This document shows positions 1 to 12,582 of a stretch of DNA of 64,000 nt, one piece after another; the first letter of the stretch is position 1; every line of letters starts with the position of its first letter. The translations under genes were made by a program, and so were the position numbers. Origin of the DNA: Eudromia elegans (Eukaryota > Chordata > Aves > Tinamiformes > Tinamidae); assembly GCA_003342815.1 (NCBI GenBank), contig PTEX01000094.1, positions 1,871,745-1,935,744 of the forward strand. Direction: 5' to 3'. The notes under the pieces are model-generated. The model had not been told where the DNA came from. It made no database searches and saw only the letters and a list, made by a program, of their open reading frames with translations.

Positions 1-1897
1 ACAGAACAAGTATGATCGTTTGTATCCTCAGATACTGTGTGCATAGCTATCTGATCCTGTAATTCTCATATAATTCCAACCTGTACCAATGCATCGAGTT
101 CAAAAGCTTAAGCAGAATTTTGCAGTAACCTTTTTCTTTTTCTTCTCATTTTGGATGTGGTGACTGATTGATTTGTCTTAATAACCGTACTGCTTGGCTT
201 GGGAACTGCAAAGCTGTTTGTTCAGTTAAAAGGCAGTTTATGCCAAATATTAACTAGCATCAGTAAATCTCAGAAAAGAAAGATGAAAACAGGTACTTAA
301 ACATTCCTTGCTTCCAACTGAATAGGTTAGAATTCTGTGTGTTAACATGAAGTTGCATATTATATCAGGAAGAACTGTTGGCCCTATTTGTTGCTGGATT
401 TTACACAAGACTAGTTTTAGTGCAAAGTTTCTTATCCTTGTACTTAACGATATCTGACTTTAATTCTTGCTTATCTCTATATTAAAAATTAGACATTTGT
501 TTACACAATTGTATTCTACATTTCAGTTAATGTACTAGACATCCATATAAAACTAGCTCTTTGTAGGTTTTGAAGACTGTTAATCATTAATCCACAATAA
601 TGTGTGTTTATATAGCTTTTTTATGCAAAAAGAATAATGTTTCTGTAAGTCAGCTACTTCGAAATAAGATAATATTCACCTGTTTTTAAGTTTATAACAT
701 CCATTTAGTTTGAACTCTGTAGTTGCCTGCTTCAGCCTTTATCTTTTTGCTTCTGTTTGGAAAAGGAATTCAACTGTCTTGCCGATTTGCAGAGATAGGA
801 GTTTCAGATCATTAGAGACCGAAGCACTGCATTATACAGGTTATTGGTGATACTGTGACGTTCTCTGTCTTCTGTTGTTTTAATTTGGAGGATATAATTT
901 GCTCTATTTTTAAAAGGTACTCCAATAATTAAGATGGAATCAAAAAGACTAAATGTGAGAATTTTTAAGTGGTAAGCTTGTTTTGTGGCAACTATTGCCA
1001 GCTCATCACTTGCTCTTGATATATTGCTGTGATCATGAATTCATTAGTGTGATAGTCCTAGTTCATGCAGTGGGTGTTAATATGCTGACTTTAAGATGAG
1101 CAAAATCTCCTTTCAAAATAATGGTGATGGGGCAGCAATAGTTTAATTTCATTTTCCAACTTTTTTTTCTTTTATTTTCCCTTCTTTGTGTGACCTTTTC
1201 CTTAAATTTAAGTGGAGCCTAAGGGAGTTAGTTTCTGGTGAGTTTGTGGAAAGACAGGCAGCTTTTCTGTGTGCTTAGCTTTATTTCTTTACATTGACTG
1301 AAAGTCTGTGTTTGCAAAATTTCCTGAAGTCTCCTTCTGTTGTGCTCAATAACTGATATACCTAATGCTCATTATTTTGGTATCAATTTTTTTTATATTG
1401 AAAGATCACAAACTCCATTTGGAGTGATCTTGGAAAATGAATGAATTCCTAGGTGACCTTTTTTAAACTATTAATACAACATTTGTGCTTAGCTAATGTG
1501 ATTTCCACTGGCTGTTTGAAGTGCAGTCCTCTTGCAAAAGCAGCTAGAAAGCTGCAGTTAAACACAAAGAATAAAAGTAGCAGATATCTATAAGAAGTGC
1601 TCTCAGTAACTTGTCCTGCACTCACACACAAACATTCTGTAGAAGAGCTTGGGGAAGTAGCTGACTGACAAGTTAAGTCAATCCCTAAACACCTTGAAGA
1701 GATTTACTTCAGTTATTGCTACTGGTTTCTTTGGCATTTAAAAATTCTTGAAACAGATGATTAACAGATCCCTTGTAGAAAGCTGCATTAACCTTTTGGA
1801 TTTTTCAACAGGTGAAATAAGTCTTATTTACTCCAGCAAACCTTTTTCTGTGATCATCATCTAGCCTGAACTGTGGAGGCTTCCCCTTAATGGAAGA

Positions 1898-1929
<32 letters not shown>
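1898..1929. repeat. (TA)n/(CA)n microsatellite
   Basis: About twelve TA units run straight into a short CA run. It is a simple repeat and is likely to vary in length between individuals. Confidence 0.9.
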
Positions 1930-2759
1930 TTAGATTATATATATTCAATATAAATATACATATATAATTTCTCTCTGTAAGGTAAAAATGATTCCCTGAC
2001 TAATCTGTACGGTCAGCATACCAGCAGGTGGAGCATTGGTAGCGTAAGACAGATTTCCAACCTGAAGTATAAGGTGTTTGGCAGGAAAATAACTCCTTAG
2101 CATTTGGAAGAAGTCCTTGCTGTGTAAGTCCTGCTCAGCTGATTTCTGTGGAGCTGGAGCCTCCTCACTGCTTGGTGCAAAGTTCTGTGGAGGCAGTTTC
2201 AGAGCAGCAGACAAGTATTGAAAGGTGTTTTTTGAAGACTTGTTATTGGAGTAGGCTCACATACAGGGAGAGAAAGGTATCTTGGTGTTTCTCGATTGGT
2301 TCTTTTAAACATCAGTTTTGTGTTGCAGCTGCAGTGAGTCCAATGTTTTGCATCTAAGTAGTTATAAAATTACTTTTAATACAGTAACATGATTTTGCCC
2401 AACTTGTGGGTGTGGTAGTGGTTAGTGGCTAGCATCTTCCCTGTATTTTATTTCATTTTCATTCTGATAATTTATTATGTCTTTAAGTAAGATATATGAT
2501 ACACTTATATCACTAGGTCTCCACTCAAAATATGTGTAAAAGAGATCTTCCGTGTTATCTTTCTCAAGGGGGTGGAGAGGGGTTTGTGTTATAGTTTCAC
2601 AATTTGTCTATATGAATTAAACACTATATTACCACCAAAACAGACAGTCCTGCTCTATATACGTTTTCTTACTGTTAATGCTAAAAATTATCCTGTTTTT
2701 CTGTCAGTTAGATCCAGTATTCAATTTTCTGTTGTAGCAGAAAACAAATCTTTTTTCTT

Positions 2760-2786
2760 CACACACACACACACACCCCCCCCCCC
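2760..2786. repeat. (CA)n followed by poly-C
   Basis: About eight CA units end in an uninterrupted C run of about eleven bases. The CA-to-C change suggests slippage at the 3' end of the repeat. The C run is also a place where read errors are common. Confidence 0.9.
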
Positions 2787-2802
2787 GGAGTAGTTTGCAA
2801 CT

Positions 2803-2853
2803 GATACAGTGATTGATCTAGATGATGCAGTGATAGATACAGTGATTGATCTA
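2803..2853. repeat. Short direct duplication (18 bp, two copies)
   Basis: An 18-bp word beginning GATACAGTGATTG occurs at 2803-2820 and again exactly at 2836-2853, with a related 15-bp spacer (GATGATGCAGTGATA) between. This looks like a local tandem duplication whose middle unit has drifted. Confidence 0.8.
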
Positions 2854-5057
2854 AACAGCTTGCATCATGAAGCTGTAAAATGTCAAATACAAGGAAGGGA
2901 GAGAGACATTTAGATTTACTTCTTGACTACCATCCTTAAATTACACCAGTGATCTCTGTAGTACATGTGTTTGAGTATTCTTTTAGTATTTTTATATCTT
3001 TAGGATGCTCATTGTGAGTTGCACTAAGTAATGTTCTTATTAGTCAGTTTCTATCAGAGATGTAACCAAGGACTCAAGTGCAACTTTTGCATTCATGCAT
3101 TACTGTATATTTTGTAGACATGTAAGTTTTAGATGTTCAAGTTCTATGCCTTAAAGTCTTAAGACTTAAACTGTTCAGGATTGACTCTGGAATAGCTTTG
3201 CATTATCTCCAGAATACCTATCTCTGTGGGCTGGACAGCAACACTATTTGCTACTTATCTTAGTTTTTTCTTGCACTGGGGTATTACTTCAACATGTATT
3301 GCTGACATAATGAAAGAATGGAGTTCTTACCTCAAATCATTCTCATTCTCCCATTTCCATTACTTACAAGATGCATTGAACATCTCACTGAAGCGATTCA
3401 ACCTGCCCAGCAATTGAAAGCTTACTTAATGAACTGCATCCATGTTTTAATTTGGATCAGGTATGCAGTGTTGACACAAGTATTCTGATGGTCTTCAATT
3501 ACTGTTCTGTGGTTTGTCTTGTGGGGATGTATGTAGTGGATTCCTCTCGGATGAAAACTTGGGTGATGTGCTCCTTTATCTCATGTATTCAGAGTAAAGG
3601 CATTTAGATGATGCATAGGAATAGAGCAAACTCTGGATTAAGGCTTTCTGGAGTATATGCAGTTTACATATTGTATCTCTAGCACCAATTATCCTGTTTT
3701 GTAGCTCTACTGCCATTGCACTGGAATGCCCAGTGATATGGTTACAGCTTTTTCTTTAGGTGAATACATTGCTTAGCTCACCAAAAGCTGTGAGAAACAC
3801 CAGAGTAGGGGCAAGGAAAAGAGTAGAAAGGTTCAGGAAGAAGCCGTTGGATTCTCTGTCTTCTGTGACTGTCAGTCCTCTAAAGAAACTAGCTCAACTT
3901 ATGTCTGAGTGTCTTAGAAGCTTCTGTGCATATGTGGAACTGAGAAGTCCAGCACTGATGCCTTGTTCATACTGACCTGAGATCCAGAAATTTGGAGTAT
4001 TATTCTTTGGTCAGGGTCCCAGTGTACAGTTGGTTTCAGAAGACTCTGAATATACATAGACTACGTAAGGCCGAGCTTTTTCTAAAATGGGATTGCTAAT
4101 GATATCTGAAACTGTAAGAAAAGCTGTTGACCTTCCCTCTCAGTTAATAACTTTCTACCATTTCATGTTTGCCTCAGAGCTGGAACGCCACGGGATCTGT
4201 TTCTGCCATTGCTAAACTTGTATTTCTAGCAGAATTCTTAGCCACTACCCTGTTGAGAACCCTTCATTCTTACTTTGAAATGCAGTGACAGTATAAGATA
4301 ATTCAAAGCTTACTGGACCAAGTGCATCCAAGGAATGGGACTGTAATGTCATATGAATGTGGAGACCTGGGTACCTCCTTCACCAGGTTGTTTTTCTCTA
4401 TCACACTGAGTTGTTGCTTAATGTTTGCAGTCCCGTGAATAAGTAGTAGGAACCAGTTTTCCTACTCCTAAGGCCAAACCACTTGTTTGTTGTAAATGGT
4501 ATAATTCTGCTTATCAGCAAAGCTCTGCACTTGTGTGGTAACACATGAACGGTTTGGTAGTTCATGCTATATTATATGGAATTCCTTATTTAAATTCTAT
4601 GCTTTTTAAACTATAACAACAACAAAAAAACCCCACCTGATAACAACAAGAAATGAATTTGATGTTTACTTGAAAAAACATCCTTGAAAACTTGAAGTAA
4701 TTGAGTAATCAAAGGTGATCTTGGGATAGGGTTTGGCAGCTTACTCAATAGGCTTAGATGTGCAATATGTATTTACTCTTTAGCTTATTTTCTAATGTAT
4801 TTAAAACTTGTAGATGAACACAGTCTTGCTATTAAATGTTTTCAGCTACGAGACTTATGGGCATATGTACTGTGACTATTTGAGATACTTAAAATGTAGC
4901 CAAGATTGATGGTAACACTTGGCTATTTATAGGAAAAGATGTGCTGATGTCATCCATGGATAATTCTTTTTTTCCAAAGATGATTCAGTTCAGCATCGTG
5001 TCTGAGGGGGATTGTTTAAACAAGGTCATGGTTACTTGGAGCATTTTGCAGTGGTTA

Positions 5058-5215
5058 GATCATAGAACTGAAAGAATGGTGGTTGGAAGGGTCCTCTGGA
5101 GGTGGCTGGTGTCTGTTCAAAGCAGGACTATAACTTGCATCTGATGGGCTCAGCTGTACATTTGTCCCTCCAAGTCTTGAAAAGGCCCAAAGAAAGAGAA
5201 TTTGCAGCTGCTCTT
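5058..5215 (-). mobile_element. CR1 LINE 3'-end fragment, antisense
   Basis: The stretch reads as the reverse complement of a CR1 3' end. It has the decayed terminal repeat (ATCATAGAACTGAAAGAATG), then GGTTGGAAGGGTCCTCTGGAGG, then CAAAGCAGGACT, then a CATCTGATGGGC-like segment. These are the characteristic words of the avian CR1 3' untranslated region in order. The copy is short, 5' truncated and diverged. The boundary at the high-coordinate side is approximate because similarity fades. Confidence 0.8.
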
Positions 5216-7685
5216 TGGGAAGAGAAGCCTGTTCCTGGGCCCCACAGCACTCCTAGTGAAGATATTCTTTATTGCACCCAACCAGGCTGCATTTTGTGGC
5301 TGTTGCTCCTTCTCAGTTTCTCTTTCTGCCTCTGTGGAGAAAGTGTTTGGCACTTCTTTCTTGGTTGTTCCCTTCCTGGTAGATGCAGAGGGTTCTGGGG
5401 TGGCTGTTCATCTTGGCTTTGTGGGTGAAGTGACCTTCAGCTCTGCCTGTGGGTGCTCTCCTCTTGGCCCGTGTTGAGTGTGGCTGTGCTGTGACCCGAG
5501 TCTTTCTCTCTGTATGTTCTCTTGCTGCTTTTCCCCCTCTCATCCTCCCTCTTCTTCCCTCTTTCCTCCAGTGCATTATTATATTTTGGCAGTTTGCTGA
5601 GCGTGTGCTCTAGGTTGTCATCCTGGGTGCTGATGAGTAGATTTGGACCCCGTTGTAGGTCCTGCGGTCTTCCATTTACCACTAGGAATGTGAACATTAA
5701 TCCTATTCCTACAGCTCTGCGAGCCAGCAACCCAACTAGCTTTCAGCTCACCTTCCCTTTTATTAGTTGAGTTCCTACTTGACCTCTTTGTAGGTGTTCT
5801 CAATAGTTCTGTCAACAGTGTGAATAAAAAAGCAGTAATGTTTTAGGTAGCTGGTAGACAAAATTCTTATTCTTATCAAAATTGTAATTCTTATCAAAAT
5901 TTTTTTTTCTTTTTTAAGAAAAAAGCCTTTTCATTATTTAGGGAATCTATTTTATTGACAGTTAAGCTCAAATCTGTCATTTCCAAGTTAAGCTATGTAG
6001 TTGGTATTCCTTCCTACTGTAGTCCACTAGCTAAATGCAAATGTTACTTCGTTCTAAGTAGGTAAATATGACTGAAATGCATTAAGTAGACTGCTAATAT
6101 GTCAGAAATCTTTTTTTAATTTCTTTTTATAGCTGAAGTTATTTAGGAGGTGGTGGCTTGACTCTAAAGTAAATGTTTAAGTGAGAGAGACTGAAAGTAA
6201 TAATTTTAAGTATGTTTGTCAGATGTTATGTAAGATTGATTTGAAAATATGGAGAAGTGTTTTGAAAGTAAACTGTGTTTGCCAGCATGCTATCTGTCTT
6301 TCCAAATGCTCTCAGTAAACTGAAAACTCTTTTCCAAGAAAAGACTTGTTAAATCTGCGTTTTTTTAATTACAGCTAATAGTTCTGTGAATGGTTGAAAG
6401 TTATTGGAGTGTGTTTATTTTTTGCTTTCTTTTTCTTTTTAGTTTTGTGTGTGTTTTGTGTGTGAATTGGTTGGTGCTCAAAGATGTCATGATTTCATGC
6501 TGTTTTCGTGTGGACTGTTTCCATTGGGGAAGGAGGCTATACTTGTGTACTTAAAAGAAATGGCCTCTTGCGTATTGTTGCAAAGCAAATAGTTAACATA
6601 TTTTTGAATTTTTGCATATGGACAATGATGCTTTGTGATACTGAATGCCATGTACTTAACTGGTGTTCGTGGCTTGTCTGCCTTCTGGGTTAAGCCTGTA
6701 TTCTTTAAGTGTATCATTTATGTCTTTATTAAGTTTTAGGGTTGTGTTTTGCCCTGCGTCCGTGCTCTGTACTCTTAAGAGATGATCAGGGGGCCTGTTG
6801 CGTGTTTAGTAGTGTGAACCTTCTTTCTAATTTCCAGACTGAAAACAAGATATTGATGGTCACCCAAAGATAATGCTCAAAGAGCTTATTTTCTACGTAT
6901 CTATTTTTCTGGACCAGAAATGTTGGTTACCTTCAAAGGAGAAGAGACAGACCATGGGTACCAACTGAGAAGTGAACAGCTCTTCAGGATGGAACTGATG
7001 TCGCTTGGAGAGGTAGCTGTGTTAAGTTTAAAGTGACTTCTTTTGGTGGTTCTCTCTCCAGGAATCTGCCCGAGGTTAACCAATTGCCTTTCATTGTAAC
7101 TCTTTACTGTGGAACAAGGCACCTTCCATTCACTGTAAATGGACCATTTGTTTTTAAACCTAGTGGGCTATATAATTAAAATATCTTGATAAACCCAAAT
7201 ATGGGATTGAATGTTTATGTGAAATACAGTCTTACAAGTTATGATGACTCATGGGTCTTCCAGCTTTCACCTTTCTATTATGACTGGTATCGTGTGAGGT
7301 AGGTGTCCTATTAGATAAGTTTGAGGCAGGCCAGTAGGATGAAGAGAGAAGCAAAAATCATGGTGTGTGATGGTTTATATAATAGAGTGCTACAAACTGG
7401 GGCTGTCCAAACCAGCAAATGTACTCACACAAGTGAAGGTTTGTGCCCTGTGCAGTACAGAAGAAGAAAAATAAAATGCTAATGTTTTCTTCCTTTTCAT
7501 TTGCTTGACTGCATGTTAACCTGCCAATTGACAATTTTGAGGGTGAATCATTTTAAGTTCTTCATGTGACTGATGGATATTTTAGTTCATGCTGAAAGCA
7601 AAATGTTCTTGAATCAGCTGCTTGCTGCCCCAATATAACTCTTGCAGATGCACTGTGCAAAGTCAATAGTGAACAGACACAATTG
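5216..7685. other. Intergenic sequence with a C/T-rich patch
   Basis: No gene is recognised. From about 5230 to 5770 the plus strand is pyrimidine-biased, which opens several overlapping frames on the minus strand (for example 5437-5730). They show no family motif and are treated as composition effects. The rest is A/T-rich with scattered homopolymers. Confidence 0.55.
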
Positions 7686-7905
7686 GCTACAAGGGCAATT
7701 CCTGGTGGATGTGAAGAGAAAGTTCTTCACAGTGGAGATGGTCAGATTCTGGATGAGGTTGTCCTGAAAAGTTGTGAAATCTCCGCTCTTGAGCAACTTG
7801 ATTTTATTAGAAATTTACCTGTCTTTTTGAGCAGGGAGGTAGGATGTATTGTGGGTGACCTCCACAGGTCCCTTCTACTCTTAGCTACTCTTGGTTTCTG
7901 TGTAT
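7686..7905 (+). mobile_element. Decayed CR1 LINE 3' end, sense
   Basis: CR1 3'-end words occur in the usual order: an AAAGTTCTTCAC segment, GGTCAGATTCTGGATGAGGTTG (CR1 usually reads close to this), TTGAGCAACTTGATTTT, and then a variant of the terminal GACCTCCACAGGTCCCTTCTA motif before a degraded tail. Substitutions are many and no coding frame survives, so this copy is older than the one near 23 kb. The 5' limit is uncertain and could extend to about 7600. Confidence 0.75.
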
Positions 7906-10900
7906 TGTAAGTAGGGAAATTTAATTAGTTTCTCTTAAGCAAAGGTTTAGCATTCTTGTTCTAAGCTGTGATTCTGATCTGCTACTGCTACATTAAAATC
8001 TGTGCTAACCCCTGTCAGAAATGGGGTCTGTAGACTCCTACTTTGTTGAAGCATGTACTGACTTATTGCTGTTAATACACAGGAGCTCTGGCTGTGTTTC
8101 TGCTTTCCTGGATCTGTTCATTTCAAGTCAAGCTGTACGAAAGCAAAGCCAACTTGTAAGGTACTCTTGTAATGATGTTTGTGTGGGTTTTTTTATTATT
8201 TATTTTATTTCTTATCATCTACAGTTCTCAACAGAAAGTCTTTAGCAGGAAAGGGTATTGGAAAAGCAGAGAGGCAAGAAGTCAAAATACAAACATGACT
8301 TTCCTGTTCTGTAGGAAAACTTTCACAGTGTGAACTCTGCTGCAGATTTGGAACTTTGCTGTATATACGTTTTCTGTGTACAGCCTCTGTGCCTCTAAAG
8401 TGCTTATTTAATGAAACATTAAAGGTACTTTCCTCCCCTCATATGCCCTCTCTCATTTTCCCTGTCTGGTTCTAGCTTTCTGTAGGTTCAGTATCCTCCT
8501 ATTATAATGGAGATTAGGTGAATTAAAGGTGAACGCACATTTAAACTGTTGTGGGCTATGGAGAATGAAGTGAAAGTTCTGTATATTTGTTACTCTTTTG
8601 TATATTTTTGGGTTGACTGTAAGAAGTGAATATAATAGGTGTATGAATATAATGGGTGAAGTCGCTTCTTAGATGCTTCTTGTGTGTCCATGGTTCAGCT
8701 TCTTACAGTGCAGGAATTCACTGTGCTACAATTATGGGTTGATTTACTGTTTCCTGTTGATCCTTTGTTTGAAACAAGGTGAATGAAGGAGGGAGTATTT
8801 AAGACGTGTTTGTTTTGTTCATCTGTTTCTAGTCACAGGAGACTAAAATAGGTTTATTCTAAGCTTGAGGAAGCTGAAGTGCAGGGTGCTTGGGTGGAGA
8901 CCCTTTTAAACTGGGAGCTGAAACTTCTTTTTGCTCATCCAGCTATTCCTGTTTTCTGTAGCTCATCTTCAGCCCTCCATTTGTCAGATGAGAATACTAT
9001 TTTACAAAAAATTCTTAGTTACGTATTTTTTTTTTCTGAAGCAATTTATATATTGTTTCTGCCTTCACTTAACCACCCCTAAATTCTGTCTCCAGTATAT
9101 TAATAACATGCTATTATTATACTTTCTCATATGCTCTTAAGATCAGGCTCTTGTTTTGTTTCTTTTTCTTTACAATTAGTAAAGAAAATTTTGGCAGAAA
9201 GTGGGCAGAAATTTTTCAATTGAGCCTTGAATTCTAAACCACTTTTTCCACCTCTTGTACAAAAAAAGTCATTGTGCAAGTGTGTGTATAAGTGATCATA
9301 AGAAATAGAATGTGTATGTTCCTGAGAATGCACAGGAGATGGGTTTTTAAAACTATGGGTGTACTTTTACCATACCTTCACTGAAGTTAATCAAGCAGTG
9401 CCCATTTCTAGTGCTGTAGAGCCCTTCTTAACTAGTTATGTGATCAGAGCGGGGAGGAAGAAATTAAGAACATGTCATTGATGTATCCTTAGCATACTTT
9501 AAACAAGTTCTACTACAGAGTTTTAATATTCAATTCTGTAATATTAAAGAATTAGAAAATGCTAGCAGTTTTCTGTCACTATTTTTTCTAGTATTTTTTA
9601 TCTATATGCAGGTTAAGATTTTTTTTTTTTCTGATTCCCAGAATTTAATGTTTAGTTCTCAGTTCTGTTCTGGCCAATGAGCATAACGTAATAGTTGGAG
9701 CAATAATGAACGTCCACCTTCCTCTGCCTTAGCAACACTACCGGTCGCTTGACTCTTCTGCTTGCATCAAGCATCTGTTAAACTGCTTGGATTGACAAGA
9801 CCTTGACTGCAGAACAGAGCTCATGAGCATGCACACACATAGACTTCTTCCACAGCCAATTACTTCTCTCATACTGGTGATGAGATGAAGATGTTTGTGT
9901 TTAAAAAGTGTGGAGAAGATAGTGGAGAATCTTTCTTTAGCTCTTCTATTTCTTTCTTCCCCTGTCTTGCTGAACTCTCTTCACTTAAAGTGATGATGCA
10001 AGGACATAGTTCAGTGTGTGGTAAAATCCTGGTTTACAGTTGCAGAATTTGTAGAACCCTTCTGTTTTGGTCTTCATGGCTGTAGTTTGGGAATTGTTAA
10101 AGAACAATATATATCATATTGGTGTCCTGTTTTTATTGCTTAAGCCATTTAATTCTTCCAAAATAGTGACAGCTAAGAAACAGTTCCTAAGCAAGAGATC
10201 CAATATAGTTTATTGGAATGTGGCAAATGAGTATATTTTCTGTATCAATGGGACTTAATGTCTGGCAGATTTACGGTGTTGTGTAAGTTGTCTTGAAAGA
10301 TTTGGTAAAGCTCTTCTACTTGTTTTTTGTCTAGTTGTGGAGTTAGAGGATTTCACACTTCAAATAATGCCGCTATTATTGCTGTTCCTAACAAACTCCA
10401 TTAACAGAGTGTTCTTGTGTGTGTGATGGTGTTAGAATAATCCCTGTTTATTTACTGTGTTGCCAAATGAGCATTACTAAAGTAATAACAGGGCCTTTAT
10501 TGAAAACTGCAATATGCCATGTGCTTATTTTAAAACAAACTTAAACTGTATTTTGAGGAGAATGAATACTTATTAGACATCTTCAGCCAGCTTTGATTAT
10601 TTTCATTCTATTTTTATAGAAGTTGTAACCTTCACAAATTTCACAAAATCTTTATATACCTTTGGTAAGACCTCTTATTTAGGGCTATGATTGCTTTGTA
10701 ATATGCTGTGTAAATATTAGTAGTTGAGATTGAGTTCTAGAAGTCAGGAGAGCCCTCCCTCCTTATTGGCTGTTTGGTGTTGATTCATGTGTGCAAGCAG
10801 AAGGGGTCTGAGGAGAGCTCGTTCCCTTCAGGTGGGTGACATTGTGGTGACCTTCGTCGTTCCTCAAGAAGTAAGTGCTAAGGGAGAGCACTGTAATAAA

Positions 10901-12459
10901 TGGTTCACTGCAACTTAATGCTCAGCAGCTGAATTAGTCAAATACCAGGTGCTCACCTCTGCATGAAATAACCCATTTCATTCCAATTTAAAATGGGAAT
11001 TTTCATTTTTTTGGAACAGCCTGAGGAGATCTTAGTTGCAAATGACCACTGACTTTTTAAGTACCTATTCTCTAAAATAATAAAAGTCAGTATGGTATCC
11101 ATAGTGACTGCATGCAGCTTCCCCATTAGTCTTGGTGGACTCCTGTAACACTTAGTTACTCACTAGTAAGAAGTTTTCAAGTTTCAGGAGGAACCTCTTG
11201 GGGAAACAAGATGTGACTGAGTTTCTGTAACTAAGAAATTTATTTTTAAATTAATTTTTTCCCCTCCAAACTCGGTTGTAATTCTTTTTTTATTTGTTGA
11301 TGTGCAAGTTAGAGATCCTCCCCAAATGAACAACGTTATATTAATGGAGTCTACATCTATTCTGACAATAGAATCCTTTTTTGCTTATTAAACTTTCTTA
11401 TTCTGAAGGAATGAATAATGCTAAATGGGAATATATGGAGGAGGAGATATATAAATCTCTAAACTACAAAATTAAGGGATTTAAGTGTTCTGTGAACACG
11501 ATCCAGAATTGCATGGTTAAAAAACCTGCCAAGAGCAAATTCAAATTCTTTTACTTTCCATTTCCATCACAGTGAAAGGGGGCACTTTTTGTGTCAGCAA
11601 GAGCACCACTTAAGTCCTTTAGACTTTGATGGGACATTTGGATTAATTCTGTGCAGGACATCATGGAATCAGAGCTTTTGAGAACAAGCAACACCAAAAT
11701 GTTTTGATGTACTTAATGAGTGACTGTACTTCTTAACATTAAGTCTGGTAAATATTAATTTGAGTTACATTTATAAAACTTCTCTTAAAGGAAATGATTG
11801 CAGAACCTCACACAGTCTTGTGGGCGTTTCAGCACTAATTTACTGTTGAAGATGTTCTGTAAACTGATTCCTCCCGAGGCTGTTAGTGTTTTTCCTCCTC
11901 ATCCCTCCCCCTTAATATTTTCCTCATAAAGAAAGTTTTTTGTTTGATTGCAATAGACCCTGAACTGATCACATATAATTCTGTCATTGAAATTAATATT
12001 TTCAAACTCCTGTCAAGTTTCTGTTGCTAACATTTTCTTTATTATAACCGTGGCTTGTTTTGCTTCTCCTCTAATTCTGAATATAACTTTAGATATCTAA
12101 AGTTCTTCCAAAAGGATAAGTGGAATGAATATTCAAAGTGGAAGTCCATTTATTTTTGAGAGGTCTGGGAATGAGGGAATACAGAAATAGAACTTTACGG
12201 AACTCTCTTAAAATGCATATATATATTCAAACCTATAGAGGTCTGAAAAATGTCGTAAAGAGGTCTGAAAATGTGTATTAAAAGCTGGGTATTTGTGTGC
12301 AGAGATGCTGAATTTAGATACTTGGTTGACTTGAGAATCTGAAACTGCGTTTTGTTTGTGAATGTGTAGGACTTTCTTCAGGATGAGCTGAACAGTAACT
12401 GGTTGGGGTGTTATGGAGGATGTCTTAAACCTCTTCTCTTTTTCATTCCCCTCTGCTCC
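7906..12459. other. Intergenic or host-RNA intron sequence
   Basis: No protein gene is seen; open frames are short and unremarkable. If mir-30d lies in a spliced host transcript, this stretch is the intron ending at the 3' splice site at 12460-12461, or part of it. Confidence 0.5.
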
Positions 12460-12461
12460 AG
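12431..12461 (+). other. Candidate 3' splice site before mir-30d
   Basis: A long pyrimidine tract (CTTCTCTTTTTCATTCCCCT and following) ends in CTCCAG followed by GTCGCTG. This is a near-ideal acceptor and lies about 50 bp before the mir-30d hairpin. By inference it starts a non-coding exon of the miR-30 host RNA at 12462. No matching donor can be fixed downstream; weak GT candidates lie near 12620-12640. Confidence 0.45.
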
Positions 12462-12510
12462 GTCGCTGACTGCCTTGTTCTGTCGCACGGAGGCCGCAGT
12501 GTGTAGTAGT

Positions 12511-12582
12511 CTGTTGCTGTAAACATCCCCGACTGGAAGCTGTAAGAGCAGTTCTAGCTTTCAGTCAGATGTTTGCTGCACC
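12511..12582 (+). ncRNA. MIR30D: microRNA precursor mir-30d
   Basis: This is a hairpin precursor of the miR-30 family. The 5p product is at 12518-12539 with the family seed GTAAACA and the 30d-specific CCCGACTGGAAG continuation. The 3p product is at 12558-12579 (CTTTCAGTCAGATG...). The arms pair well: GTAAACATC with GATGTTTGC, and CTGGAAGCT with AGCTTTCAG, around a loop of about 14 nt at 12543-12556. As recalled, both mature arms equal the vertebrate sequences exactly and only the loop differs. Drosha and Dicer would process it. miR-30 members repress many mRNAs, including ones in autophagy and differentiation. The partner mir-30b lies 3.1 kb downstream on the same strand, and ZFAT begins 20.9 kb downstream. 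Hairpin ends are set by analogy to known precursors. Confidence 0.97.

Larger units (their letters stand above)
1..5057. other. Intergenic sequence, no gene seen
   Basis: A/T-rich single-copy-looking sequence. Open frames are short (under about 90 codons), lack family motifs and have no credible splice partners. It contains the microsatellites and the small duplication listed separately. It may lie within the primary transcript or upstream region of the mir-30d/30b host RNA, but nothing here shows a promoter: there is no CpG cluster. Confidence 0.6.

Noticed and set aside
5313-5730. Overlapping minus-strand frames, including a 97-codon one at 5437-5730 that looks hydrophilic and charged.
   Set aside because: The region is purine-rich on the minus strand, which removes stop codons in several frames at once. 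There is no family motif, no continuing exon and no poly(A) trace of a retrocopy.
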